Below, piece after piece: positions 34,065-44,997 of a stretch of DNA of 64,000 bases. The stretch comes from Marasmius tenuissimus (lineage: Eukaryota > Basidiomycota > Agaricomycetes > Agaricales > Marasmiaceae): positions 1,922,001 through 1,986,000 of the forward strand of contig JAQOTA010000069.1 of assembly GCA_029532415.1 (NCBI GenBank), given 5' to 3'. Positions within the stretch are counted from its first letter, which is position 1. Every line of letters starts with the position of its first letter. The translations under genes and the position numbers were made by a program. Below the pieces are notes generated by a model that was given only the letters and a program-made list of their open reading frames with translations, was not told where the DNA came from and did not search any database.

Positions 34065-35378
34065 TATGAGTGTCCAAATGGGAAAATATTATTTTCCCCC
34101 CCGCGAAGTACTTTTCCCTTCCCCCCGTTATTCCCAACAATTTTATGTGTTTCCGCAGGGGATTCTGGCATGTTAGCTGGGCACCTAGATATTCTCCACA
34201 TATTTCCCAATGCTCAGGTGCGTCCCACAGGCCAGGCTCAGTAATGTAAGCTAAAGTAAGTATCATATCACTCTTTTGTACCGAATAGCACTATGTGTGT
34301 TTGATATCTAACATTTCCAAGCTGTTCTGACACCCTTACAGTGACATTTACCCATCTACCATCTTGAGTGTCAGAGTCTGAGTTGTATTTAATTTTTAGG
34401 TGCTCAAATTTCTACAGCAACTAGGCAATGCCATGACAATATGCTTGAACATTGTGGATGGAATATGCTGGACTTTTGTAGTGGATTTGTGACGAAGGAT
34501 CACACCGCTACTAATGAAGTTCACAGTCTTGAGGTCACACCGTAAGAGAACGTTTTCAACTAGATATATTGAGAGAAAGTTAGAGTAATTCACAGCGTTG
34601 ACAATCCCTTTATATACTAAAGTACTACAGGGTCTTAGTCATGAATATGTAAGAGTTTTGTAAGCTATAGGAGTCACAGAAGAGTCAAGACATGTATATA
34701 TGAATTATAAGTATATAGTGTGATTCGAAACCATGAGTCTATAAGTACAGAGAGTCAGGCTCGCAAGTCAGAGAAATGAATCGAGAGATGAGTCGTGACG
34801 TGACGGCCATGAGAGTAAGTCATGTTTCTGCTACAAGTTTGGAGGGTTTCAGCCCGGAACACAACGTCATTTGTGTTCTTGTAGATAGTTATACATCCTC
34901 CTGGGTCCTCAGAATGTCAATATGTGCAGTGATGTATACTTTCTGTAGTGGTGAAGGTGGTATTAAGGGAGTTACATCACTCAGAAAAAACTAGAAAATC
35001 TGTAAATGTCACTTGAATAGTCCCAATCAATCTCTTGAACACTCAGTATACCTAAATCACTATGCCTAAGCACTTGTGGGTACCTATATTAGAAACTAGA
35101 GTGCAGGGAAGTCAGAACAGCTTAGAAATGTTGGATATTGAACACGCACAGTCCTATAAGGTACAAAAGAGTAGTATGATACTTACTTTAGCTTAGATTA
35201 CTGAGCCTGGCCTGTGGGACGCACCTGAGAGCTGGGAGATATGTGGAAAATATTTAGGCGCCTAGCCAACATGCCAGAATCCCCCGTGGGAACACATGAT
35301 ATTGTGGGGGATAACGGGGGGGAAGGGAAAAGTATGTGGCGGGGGAAAAAATAATATTTTCCCATTTGGACACTCATA
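34065..35378. mobile_element. non-autonomous TIR element with ~218-bp inverted repeats
   Basis: Left arm 34065-34282 and right arm 35160-35378 are inverted copies starting TATGAGTGTCCAAATGGGAA, with moderate divergence. GAAAAC flanks both sides (34059-34064 and 35379-35384) as a possible 6-bp target duplication. The 0.9-kb interior has no supported gene. The superfamily is unknown; length and structure fit a large MITE. Confidence 0.7.
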
Positions 35379-35385
35379 GAAAACC

Positions 35386-35645
35386 GTATGTATGTATGTA
35401 TGAGCGCACGACGACGACAATTAGTATAAAAAACAAGCAAAGCAGGCAAGTAAGTAAGTAGGTAAGAGTTTTATCATACATAAAAACTGAGATATGTAGT
35501 ATGTAATCTGAGTTCCAAAGTTCCAAAATGTAGAGCGTAGAGATGAGAGTATATGTAGATGTAGATGTAACATATATGGTGGCGTGGAGGAGTCTTACGA
35601 AAAAGATAAACGTGCATAGATCCCCCCCCCCCCCAAAAAAAAAAA
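35386..35645. repeat. simple repeats and homopolymers
   Basis: GTATGTATGTATGTATG at 35387-35403, AAGTAAGTAAGTAGG at 35449-35463, and a C13 then A11 run at 35622-35645 (where assembly errors are possible). Confidence 0.7.
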
Positions 35646-35686
35646 GCAAACCAAGAAGAAAAAAAGCAAGAAAAGCACCTGCTAGA

Positions 35687-37749
35687 TCACATAGCGAATA
35701 AAACCCCATTCCCCGTACCCGTCTTAATCACAACAGCACCATCCTCTTCTTCCTCCTTCTCATTATCACCCTCGTCCTCACTCTCCTCATCTTCATCCGC
35801 ATCTGCACCCACACCCACACGACCCATCCCCCCAAAACTCCTCTCCATCCTTGGGGGTGGAGGCAGGGGACGACCAAGATAACCCCTCACACGATCAACA
35901 GGGGCAGGGGCAGGAGGAGGAGCATACACATCCACATCCCAATTCCGATGCGCCCACGATGCCGTCGATACAGAGAACAACGGTGGTCGAGGCATAGAAT
36001 CGATAGAAAACAGTGGTGCCCGTGGTTGCGTCCTCGGAGGAGGCGCATACAGTATTGTCTCCCCAACAGGTAATGTCGAGTGTGATTGTGGTGGGGGTGT
36101 GGGAAGCGTATACCTCCTCAATGCGGCTGTTAATATCCGCGTCCGGTCCATCTCCCTGAGAAGCTGGTCTCTGTCTGAAATGGGTGGGGGGTTTCCCCGG
36201 ACCGTGTTTCGTAAAGTTGTGGATGTCGATGGATCCAGCTCTCTTTGTGGAGGCGTGTACCAACTGACCGGTGGGGTGTTCTTGTCCTCGTCTTTGTCCT
36301 CAGAGGAATTGAACATCCACCCGCCCCTAGCATCAGAATCGTCATTGGAATTGTTGTCTTCGTCTTCGGTATCAGAAACGACGCGTAGAGCGGGCATTGT
36401 ACGCCATGGGTCTTCTTCCTCTTCTTCTCCTTCTTCCTCGAGGGGGGCTGGTTGTGGTTGTGATTGTGGTTGTGAAGCCTCCTATCCATCCTCCTCCCCA
36501 CCATCAAACAACACACCCAACTCGAAATCCACCTCGTCGATTTCTTCGGTGGGTGTACCGCTAAACCCGACCCAGGGAAGACCTAGAGCTCGAGTGACCT
36601 CGGGGTCTGGATCAGATTCGGATGAGTTGAGCGGGAGCGGAAATGGGAATGGGAGGTCTAGCTCTAGGTCTGCGTGATCAGGTCGGGGCTGGGACTGTGT
36701 AGGTGTCAAAGAGGCAGAAGAAGACGACGATGAAGGAGATGGCGGTAACACCAAATCTGACACAGTAGGCGTGGGTAATGTAGGACTCGAATATTGTGGG
36801 GAAGCAGACGAAGGGATAGAGATAGGAATAGGTATAGGTATCGTTGGTGTAGCCGGTGACACTACCTCCTCATCCTGTTCAACCTCACCAATCATCCTCA
36901 ACACATCCTGTGCCCTCCTCAACGCATCCTCCCCCTCGTCTTCCCCAACTCTCATTCTCCGTCTCGGCGTAGGTCTCGATCGAGGTGGAGAAGATGGAGG
37001 TGGGGGGACGAACACGGGAGTGGAGGAAGGTCCTGTCCGTCGGAGGAAATCAGCTAGGATATCCCGATCTCGTGGTTCTTGGGATTCTAGAAGGGGGATT
37101 GTATATGCAGATGTTGCGGTAGAAGTGGAAGAGGTAGATAGGTATGAATGGAGGTGAGGACATTGGATGGGGGCGGGTGGCATCCAGATGCTGGTGCGTC
37201 TTCCCCATCACTCGGTGTCAGGTTCTGGTGGGGTTGGGATGGGGTTTGGGTTGGGGTAGGCAATGGCATCAACAACATCGCCGAAGAATGTGTATTTGAC
37301 GTATTCTTTGTCTCCAGAATCTTCCTCGTCATCGTTGTGTAACCTCGCAAGTGTGAAATCCAAAGCCGTAATCGTCGTTGTCATCGCTCGTGAATGGTGT
37401 GGGTGAGAATGCCTTGCAGCACGACAGGGGCAAAATTGCGTTCCTATCGGTGTCCCACTACAAAAACCATGAGCAAAGAGAAACACAACAATGAAAGAGA
37501 AAGGACTAACCAACTCTGACATCCAACCCCCTCAGTAACACACCCACACGCGTTCTTTGACAGCACACATGGATCTTCATTAATATCCGTAAAGGGGTTT
37601 TCTGTCCGTTTATGTGATGGATCAAAGCAACCGTAACTGTAACCATATTTGTGTTCAACTTCGGTGGAATACATGGGTGAGGGCTGTGGGTCGTGGCACT
37701 GGTTGTTGTTGTCGGTCATGGAAGTGGACAGCATTGAGGGGTACGACAA
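35687..37749 (-). pseudogene. C1: Cys-motif protein with disordered Pro/acid-rich region, two in-frame stops
   Basis: Exon 1 (from Met at 37749, 37734 or 37719 to 37510) joins exon 2 to give CGCVTEGVGC-QSCGTPIGTQFCPC, a probable zinc-binding Cys motif that I recall from uncharacterised basidiomycete proteins. It continues with YVKYTFFGDVVDA. The same frame then runs on to 35687 through a low-complexity Pro/Ser/Glu region (RRRMRVGEDEGEDALRRAQD, a polyacidic stretch and a C-terminal GAVVIKTGTGN). It is interrupted by TGA (37208-37210) and TAG (36482-36484). Both stops could arise by a single C-to-T change. If an unrecognised intron removes each stop the gene could be functional; I saw no good splice pair. 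C2 is a partial copy. Confidence 0.6.
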
Positions 37750-37756
37750 GGGATGT

Positions 37757-37901
37757 AGGTAAAGAGCAGTCTGAGTGTGCGTGAAGCGTCAAAGAAATTA
37801 CTCAAGAAAGATTGACGCACTGCCAAGCAGCCTACGACAACGCAGCGTAGATGATTCCTTTGCAAAAGAAGGATTCCGGAGTCTGAGACTTCTGCAGCCA
37901 T
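37757..37901 (-). pseudogene. 7TM fragment A3 (first exon only)
   Basis: ATG 37899-37901 begins MAAEVSDSGILLLQRNHLRC, nearly identical to A2 exon 1, and its following intron matches up to CAGACTGCTCTTT. Homology ends at 37757, where sequence of the C1 gene starts. Only the promoter side, first exon and first intron remain. Confidence 0.75.
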
Positions 37902-38825
37902 GGGACATTGTCGGGTCTTTCTCAGTTGTCAAGAAGTCAGCGTGTCTTTATATCAAGGTTATATGATTCATCAGAATGCTGTCCTGGGTGATCACGGTCA
38001 TTGGTGCCGCGATGAATATGGGAAATCAAGAACAACGGGCATAGTACTGCTATAGTCATCAAAAGATCATGTTTGTGTTTAGACGATATCAAAGAGTAAC
38101 TTTTTTGACACTGCCTGATTTAGAATCACCTCAGCACGAGTTTTGAAGAGGGGGTCATTTTGACTTTGAGCTGAAGCTGAGCGCTGAATAGTGAAGTCTA
38201 AGTACATGATGGAGAGAGGAAAGAAGAGATGTCCTGCTCGTGTGGGAATTTAGCATCCTCTTTGGGAGGCTGTTAGGTGCTCGTCCAAGTCGTCTCTTGG
38301 ACATCTCCTCCCAGGACAGCAATGCTAGCAAACCCTAGGAATTCCTGCAGAAAATCTCTGGCTTCTCCTTGACTAGCAATCACTTTACTACTTGCTCCCT
38401 GCCGCTACTGTCCACCGCAACAAGCACTTGACGGCAGAGCACGATGATCCAGACCTGGACAATCGGCTATTCAAGAATTGGCAGCAAGTATAGCAAACAA
38501 TGACAATTCCAAGAGCGCTTTGGCCCGTGTACTCTGGATGATGGCTTGGAAACAGAATCAACATCTACTTGTTGGAACTCTGAGGCACAGGTGCATGCTC
38601 TGGTTGACTTTCGAGCTTATTTTCTATGATTTCTCTGGTCATATCAGGCTCACACTTTTTTAAAACTTTCAGAGGTCGTGCAACCCGAGATTCCTACCAG
38701 AACCTAGAAGACTTTTTTCTCCCCAGACCCACAATCAAGAGAAGGTGTTTTCTTTTGCACGAAATTATTTTTGAGGCTGTCGACTATGCTACAACTTTGC
38801 TCTTGACTCAGAGGGTAAGGAGTTT
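37902..38825. repeat. duplicated A-gene upstream block, third copy (left part)
   Basis: Parallels 29768-30790. Shared stretches include TCCCAGGACAGCAATGC, GAGCACGATGATCCAGACCT and a diverged TTTGCTCTTGACTCAGAGGG. The match resumes at 39650-39800 after an inserted segment. Confidence 0.7.
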
Positions 38826-38860
38826 CATCTGGAATGAGGTTTTCATCAAATAGCCACATT

Positions 38861-39630
38861 CAAGCTATATAGTACCATATAGCTCGTCCAATCTCTGTGA
38901 TGCTATATAGCACTCACCTGGCTATATAGCATGACAGAGCCATGATGGGGAATTTTACGCCATTTAGTGAGTGCAGCCTCGCAATGATCCTGAATGGAGC
39001 ACGGGGAACATTCCTATTTTGGTTTAAACTAACTCTGGTCTTCGCATCAACTTAGGTCTATCAAGATTCAAAACAACGTCCCTGGCCTCCACACACCTGC
39101 TTCTGCTCGTGTATAAGTAGCGGCCAGAATTCATTTGGTCTTGGAGAAATTTTCTCTCAGTCACCCCATGCTATATGTTGGAAACCAAGGCCTGATGTAA
39201 GTTTATTTTGGCCTTACTCTGCTCACTTTCCTTGGTGGCACTGACAACTCTTGTAAAGAACCCATGTATTCAATCCAGCCTGGACCCTGGATTTCCTTTC
39301 TGTACGCCGTATGAGTCGTCTAAATTCCTAGTATACATTAATATAGTGTACACTGCACACAACAATGAATGAAAAACCTATTGTCGCTCTCGCTTGCTCC
39401 TCGTTTGAGGAAATCTCCCGTTCACCAGTCACTGGAAAAAATATACTGAATCAAATGTACCCGCGCGACGGCAAGTGAGATTACTTACGGAAACTCCCCA
39501 ATTGGGGTGATTTTGAACGCAGCCGAGAGGGCTATATAGCACTACAGAGCCACTCAATTGGGCTATAGAGACAGGGGTAGGCTCTGTGGGCTCTGTGGCT
39601 CTGTGGGCTATATACCGCTATATAGCCTTT
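38861..39630. mobile_element. MITE-like insertion with GCTATATAGC palindromes
   Basis: The left end reads AAGCTATATAGTACCATATAGC and the right end, inverted, AAGGCTATATAGCGGTATATAG. Additional GCTATATAGC copies lie just inside both ends, each followed by a form of ACAGAGCCA. It separates two parts of the duplicated block (38825 and 39650) that are contiguous at 30790-30810, so it is an insertion. No coding capacity; no exact target duplication found. Confidence 0.65.
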
Positions 39631-39800
39631 GTCCCAATTCCAGATGTTGCCCGAGAGCCGCAATTCTAGTAGGGACGCTGGGAGCCTTGGAATGTGGATA
39701 CACCGTGTCCTGTAGGACTATAGAGCTCACCGGTCTCGGAAGTCAGAAGCCAATGTCACTGACTTTGTTCATCTTGAACAGCCGTCACAACATTCTGGAT

Positions 39801-40079
39801 CAACAAAGGGCTGTGAAACGTATTTGTTGGAAGTTTTCAGGACGTGATCAAAAATAAGACTCATACAGACAACCTCCCGACTCACACGAAGCACAATTTT
39901 CCTCTCCCAGACCTCTTAAGATACTTGAATTGGTATTCAAGATCTCCGCTACTCACTCCCTGCATGGAAATTTGACTATACCAAGAGTATGCACGTGTAG
40001 TTGTCTGCCTTGAAAATTTTTTACTAAGAGAACCCACATATGTTGTCAAAGCAGACTACCTCTCAACTAGACTGGTTGA
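39801..40079. other. no feature recognised
   Basis: Short stretch between the duplicated block and the copia-3 LTR; nothing supported. Confidence 0.4.
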
Positions 40080-40371
40080 TGATGAGCTGGCATAATGCCT
40101 AGCGCAGTGGACTACAACATAGCTACAACTACTACTTACCAGAGAGGAGTTTAGAGAGTTAGAGGCGAGACTTAGAAGCTCAAGCACACTGTCAATTCAA
40201 GTAGAGAACTACAAGCTTATATACATGTAGGGACAATAGGAACTACCATATAAGGAGAACAATAAAGAATGGAACAATAGTGAATGCATTGTCCTGCATA
40301 ATACAATGGTGGGAAGAGTGAACCGGGACTTCGGATATACCGGGATCTAATAATAGTCCACGGATTCAACA
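40080..40371 (-). repeat. 3' LTR of copia-3
   Basis: Begins TGATGAGC and ends CAACA on the + strand, followed by the complement of a polypurine tract (CACCCCCTCGC). Shares most of its length with the solo LTR at 57767-58087. Confidence 0.8.
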
Positions 40372-40379
40372 CACCCCCT

Positions 40380-41738
40380 CGCTAAGTGCAGCTGAAAAGC
40401 GCATCTGAGCGAATCAAGTGGATGAATAGAATTCAAGTCCAAGGTGATCTCTGAACCGTAAGAACTTCTCGTGTCTGAGATTCTTCGTGAACATGTCTGC
40501 AGGATTATAGACTCCTTTGATAAAGTATAGCTCGACTTTGCCATCCTCAACACACTATCAAATAAAGTGATATTGAATATTGATGTGTTTGGTTCAGCGT
40601 TCTTGAACCGGATCAGATGCAATGAAGATAGAGCCTTGGTTATCTCTGCAGATTGAAATAGGACCTAAGTCGATTCCAAGTTCAGAGAGTAGCAATCTTA
40701 TCCAGGAAGCTTGACGACTGCAATCCGACAGTGCCATATACTCAGCTTCAGTGGAGGAGAGTGCTACAGTCTTCTGAGAATGTGATTGCCACAAGAAGAT
40801 GCTGCCTGCTAACTTGAAAAAGTAGCCAGTAATCGAACAGCATTTGATGGGATTGGCAGCCCAATCCGAGTCTGTGAACACAAGGAGACCTCCATCAGAA
40901 TCACCATTGTAGACAAGTGAATAATCTGATGTGCCAGCTAGATAGGGGCAGATGTAAAGTGCTTTATCAAGGTGTTCCTTCGTTGGATTAGAAGAGAACT
41001 GGGAAAGCTTCGTAACAGTGTAAGCAATATCAGGACGTGTGCCCAGCATAATGTATAGAAGCGACCCAATCACAGACTGGAATCTGGAGCAAATGGCAGG
41101 ATTGACTGGACCTTTGTTGGGAGTTGGCACATAGCCAGCAGGTAAAGGTGTAGGAGCTGCCTTTGCATTCTGCATCCCAAAGCGTTCAAGGACCCTTTTC
41201 AAGTAATCCTTTTGGTCAATCATGATCTTATTGCCTTGCAGCGAATGCTCATTCGTAAGAACCCTTTAGCATCACCCATGTCTCGGCATTCCCATTGAGC
41301 CATGAATTCGGCTTTCTTCTTGTCAACAAAAGCTTTGTTAGGACCCATGAACAGTGCATTGTCAACATAGATGATTGCATACACAATTTCACCACTCTTC
41401 AGATCTTTGCAGATGAAGAGTCCAGCATCAGAAGTCAGGTGTTTGAAGCCTAGTACTTCCATGGACGAGCTGAGGGTTCACCACTATATAAGGGCAGCTT
41501 GCTTCAATCCATATAATGCACAATGCAGGCAAAGGACCTTATGTTCTTGGCCCTTGACTTTGAAGCCTTCAGGTTGCTCCATATATATCTCCTCAACAAG
41601 ATCACCATAAAGAAAAGCATTCTTAACATCAACAGAAGTGATGTACCAGTTCTTGAGAGCTGTGAGAGCAAGCATCATTTGAACAGTTTCATATCGAACA
41701 ACTAGGGAGAAGATCTCATCAAAGTTGACACCTTTGAC
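40380..41738 (-). pseudogene. pol: copia-3 RT/RNase H remnant
   Basis: Fragments in order: DVKNAFLYGDLVEEIYMEQP; then IIYVDNALFMGPNKAF, where the second catalytic Asp of YVDD is Asn; a frameshift near 41220; then RFGMQNAKAA, TDSDWAANPIK and LSSTEAEYMAL of RNase H; then stops around the TKHI region. It cannot encode an active enzyme. Confidence 0.85.
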
Positions 41739-42905
41739 TGTCAGCAATCACCAGATCTGACCTGGTGACGCGTCGCACTAAGCTTTCAGACAGGAGAGAA
41801 CGAGGCAAAGATAAGAGAACTCTAAACTGGTGAGGAATAAACTAGCTCAAGACTGGGGAATACATGCAGAGTATCTACTTCTTATATACTACTGAGAGGA
41901 CTACGGCGTGTGTCTACGGTGAGGTATGACATCAAGGTATGACATTGTGAAACAGTATCTGAAACAGGACCAACATGTGTCTACAGCATGTGGGTCCCTT
42001 CATGTATCTACCATGTGTCTATATGATAAGATACGAGTCATGTGAGGGATAAGATATAGATGAGATGGAAAATGATAAGATAAGGAGAAAAGATAAGATA
42101 GGAGGGAAATTCATGACATGTTCCATCATTATAATGTCACACATGAACTGAAGGATGTTGCACTGCAATGTCACCCATGCACTCATGGAAGATCCGGAAA
42201 TCTGCCCGGGACCCCTACAGGGCATTGTTGGGCCGCTTTTTTGGTTTATATATGGTTATTAATGAGTTTTTTTACATTCTGGGAGTGAATCAAATGGAAA
42301 ACCTCCTAAAAACCTCGATTTTTGGGTGGGGGAGAGTGGGGGAGAGCGCTTTTTTGATTATTATGACATTGTCAGGCACACCATCAGGATCCAGTCTGAA
42401 CCATGGTGGGGATTGAATGGGGGTCCCAGGGTGCGCTTTTTTGGTTTCCCTTTATGGAAGGTGGTTCCTCCCCTCCCCCTCCCCCCTATATTATGCACTG
42501 GGGGGGGGGGTGGGGCATGATGGGGTGCCTAAAAATCACCAAAAAATCGTAAAAATACCAAATCGAGTGTAGAATGATGGTACAATAGTCAGCTAAGCTT
42601 TATAATGTCAAAAAAGCGGTAAAAATGGCCAAAAATAGCTAAAAATGCGAAATGAGGAGGAGAGGGTGGTCATATCTTGGGTAATAGAGCAGGTATGGCC
42701 ACCAGACTTTGCAGTGACGTGTCATATGCATATTGAAGGGTGTTGACACGCTTTGGCGCGTTATTTGGACGTGTTTTGTCTATGGTAAGCCCAAATTTCG
42801 CTTTTTTGGGGGGTAGGCTGCCATGGGTGGCCCTGTGATGCAATCCCTTGGGTAGTTTGGCTCATAGAAGTTAAATTATATATCTGCATGGCTGTATTCT
42901 CCATA
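41739..42905. other. unassigned AT/GA-rich sequence, repeat-like
   Basis: 41739-42150 is rich in GATAAGATA-type runs and may be a piece of another LTR, but I could not find its second end. 42213-42810 has four copies of CGCTTTTTTG (near 42234, 42347, 42434, 42799) and A-rich runs with aaaaat spacing. No gene. Confidence 0.4.
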
Positions 42906-44564
42906 TAGCCTAGGCCTCCCCCTTCTTGAGTAAATTCATACTCCAGTTATCTGGGGAACTCGCACCTTATATTCAGGTAAACATGTGCAAACCCTGGCAT
43001 AGTGGGGGTCATAAGGAAGCTATTTACTGCCTGACTCAGAACATATCTTCCTTTGCTTCCTCCCTGAAGGCCTGGAAATAAAACTCATGGTATAAGACTA
43101 CCTAATTTTCAGCTTCCAGTATACTGGGCACTGATGCTCAGGCAGTTATTCCTGAGTTGAATGGGTATCAAAATCAAGTTCAACTACTTGAAATACATAC
43201 TCCTATCACAAGCCTGGACTCAGGGAAGATGGAAACACACTGCACACCCGCTATCTTGGGAGGGGCAGTCCAGGTAAACTCTGGACCTGGAAAATCGAAA
43301 TCACGACCATTGAGAACCCCAGGAAGCACTCCAGCATCATCCACATTGATGAAGAATTGATGGAAATACATATGGAGGAAGTTGATGTATACACCCTGAT
43401 TTACCCATATACAGTCAATTGGCTGTCCTTGAGACAGTTGGACTCCTTGAGACACGGCCTATATATTGCTTCTACCACTCTATCCTACCTCATTCTTGTG
43501 TGCAGTAAGGTTCTCAATCATGGAAACATGCTCAAACAGTATGCCAGCAATTTTTTAGGTACGCCTGACATGTCTATGACACTTGGTGAAGGAAACATAT
43601 GTTTTGATGAGACACGCAAAATTCTCAGGTTGGCTTCTCTGGCCTCTCATAATTATGCTAGGCTTGAGAATATCTCTGGCATCCTAGATCTTGTCTATAT
43701 CATAAATACTATCCACTTCCCAAAGGCCTGCAGTAGGATAGAGCGACCACAAGAATCATTTACAGGATTTGATATCTCAAAGCGTGACATGCATGCACAT
43801 TTGACGTGCCAAATGAGACAGTGTCACATCTGTCTCAAAGAGTCCAATGGCGTGACATCTGACTCCTCTCAAGATTTTATTTATTTTGCACTACTCCGCT
43901 CAATGGTTGGTATTCAAATTTGATGTACAGGTGGATTATATGTCTAGCATTAAGGGAAAAATGATTTATGTGTGAGATTTTGGGTTGTTCGACTATGGGA
44001 CACAAATTTCTATCTTTTGTCTCACGGACAGCCAATTGACTGTAGCTTCAGTGCTTAAACTTGTATTATTTGTGTTGCACTGAGTTCTGGACTGATTCCC
44101 ATGACCCTGGACTGTTTCTGGGGGTTTTTTCAGTGTCCTAAATCCGATTCTGAAGCTTCCTAAGCCCCCCTCCCTTTTCCCACAGAGTTGTAAACACTCC
44201 ACCTCAAAAACACCCCTCCACCTGCCCCCAATGCAGGGATGTGGCAGGGGTGCTCCAGAGGGAGTAGGAGTATGTATTTCAAGTAGTTGAACTTGATTTT
44301 GATACCCATTCAACTCAGGAATAACTGCCTGAGCATCAGTGCCCAGTATACTGGAAGCTGAAAATTAGGTAGTCTTATACCATGAGTTTTATTTCCAGGC
44401 CTTCAGGGAGGAAGCAAAGGAAGATATGTTCTGAGTCAGGCAGTAAATAGCTTCCTTATGACCCCCACTATGCCAGGGTTTGCACATGTTTACCTGAATA
44501 TAAGGTGCGAGTTCCCCAGATAACTGGAGTATGAATTCGCTTGAGAAGGGGAAGGCCTAGGCTA
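42906..44564. mobile_element. element with 300-bp near-perfect inverted repeats
   Basis: Arms 42906-43205 and 44265-44564 are inverted copies of equal length with only a few differences, near the outer end. A shorter inner inverted pair (43410-43436 and 44018-44044, TACAGTCAATTGGCTGTCC) is separated by unrelated sequence. The interior has one open frame (43357-43923, 188 codons) without a recognised domain. The right arm ends exactly at the copia-2 LTR, so the true outer end may be hidden. Confidence 0.7.
43357..43923 (+). CDS. unidentified ORF inside the inverted-repeat element
   Basis: 188 codons, partly hydrophobic (LDSLRHGLYIASTTLSYLIL), with a Cys/His cluster near the end (HAHLTCQMRQCHICLKES) that could be a degraded zinc finger. 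No family recognised. It may be a transposase remnant or chance. Confidence 0.25.
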   Translation: MMEIHMEEVDVYTLIYPYTVNWLSLRQLDSLRHGLYIASTTLSYLILVCSKVLNHGNMLKQYASNFLGTPDMSMTLGEGNICFDETRKILRLASLASHNYARLENISGILDLVYIINTIHFPKACSRIERPQESFTGFDISKRDMHAHLTCQMRQCHICLKESNGVTSDSSQDFIYFALLRSMVGIQI

Positions 44565-44822
44565 TGTTGAATCCGGACTCCCGGATATATGGACTGTTGT
44601 ATCAGGCCGCATCTATGCTTCCATCGTTTCACTATGATCTATGCTATTCCTAGTCACTCCCGTTATAGTAGCTACAGCCACCTCTGTATAGTATATAAGT
44701 AGCTCTGTGTCTACATGCAATCCCAGTACTTTTACTACTCTTGTTGCTGCCTCTAAGCCTATCTCCAGGTGAGCTAATCTGTCCCATGCTGCCACTGTGT
44801 GGGCAGGACCTCTGCCTCAACA
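44565..44822 (+). repeat. 5' LTR of copia-2
   Basis: 258 bp beginning TGTTGAATCC and ending CTCAACA, the same length as the copia-1 LTR with scattered, largely C/T and G/A, differences. Confidence 0.95.
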
Positions 44823-44841
44823 GGTTATGGGCCCCGGTGCC
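44823..44841 (+). other. primer binding site of copia-2
   Basis: GGTTATGGGCCCCGGTGCC, one change from the copia-1 site; complementary to the initiator tRNA-Met anticodon stem-loop. Confidence 0.75.
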
Positions 44842-44997
44842 CTATCAATGTGCCCTGCAATGGCAGCTCTCTAGGATGTGCACCTTTACTGTGTGCTGCC
44901 TATGATGATGCGCTATTGTGGTTGTTACACTTGATAACCATCATGACTGCTTAATCGCTGTTGTGATGAGCAGACCGTTAACACCGGTTCTGGACCT

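Larger units (their letters stand above)
40080..41738 (-). mobile_element. copia-3, truncated 3' part of a second copia family
   Basis: Consists of a 3' LTR (40080-40371) and upstream RT/RNase H remnants. The LTR is unlike that of copia-1/2 but closely related to the solo LTR at 57767-58087. The element is broken at 41738, where unrelated sequence starting TGTCAGCAATCACC begins (possibly another LTR). The protein is about two-thirds similar to copia-1. Confidence 0.85.

Noticed and set aside
41739..42150. LTR of another retroelement starting TGTCAGCAATCACC
   Set aside because: Begins TG at the copia-3 break, but I found neither a CA end nor a matching 5-bp duplication.
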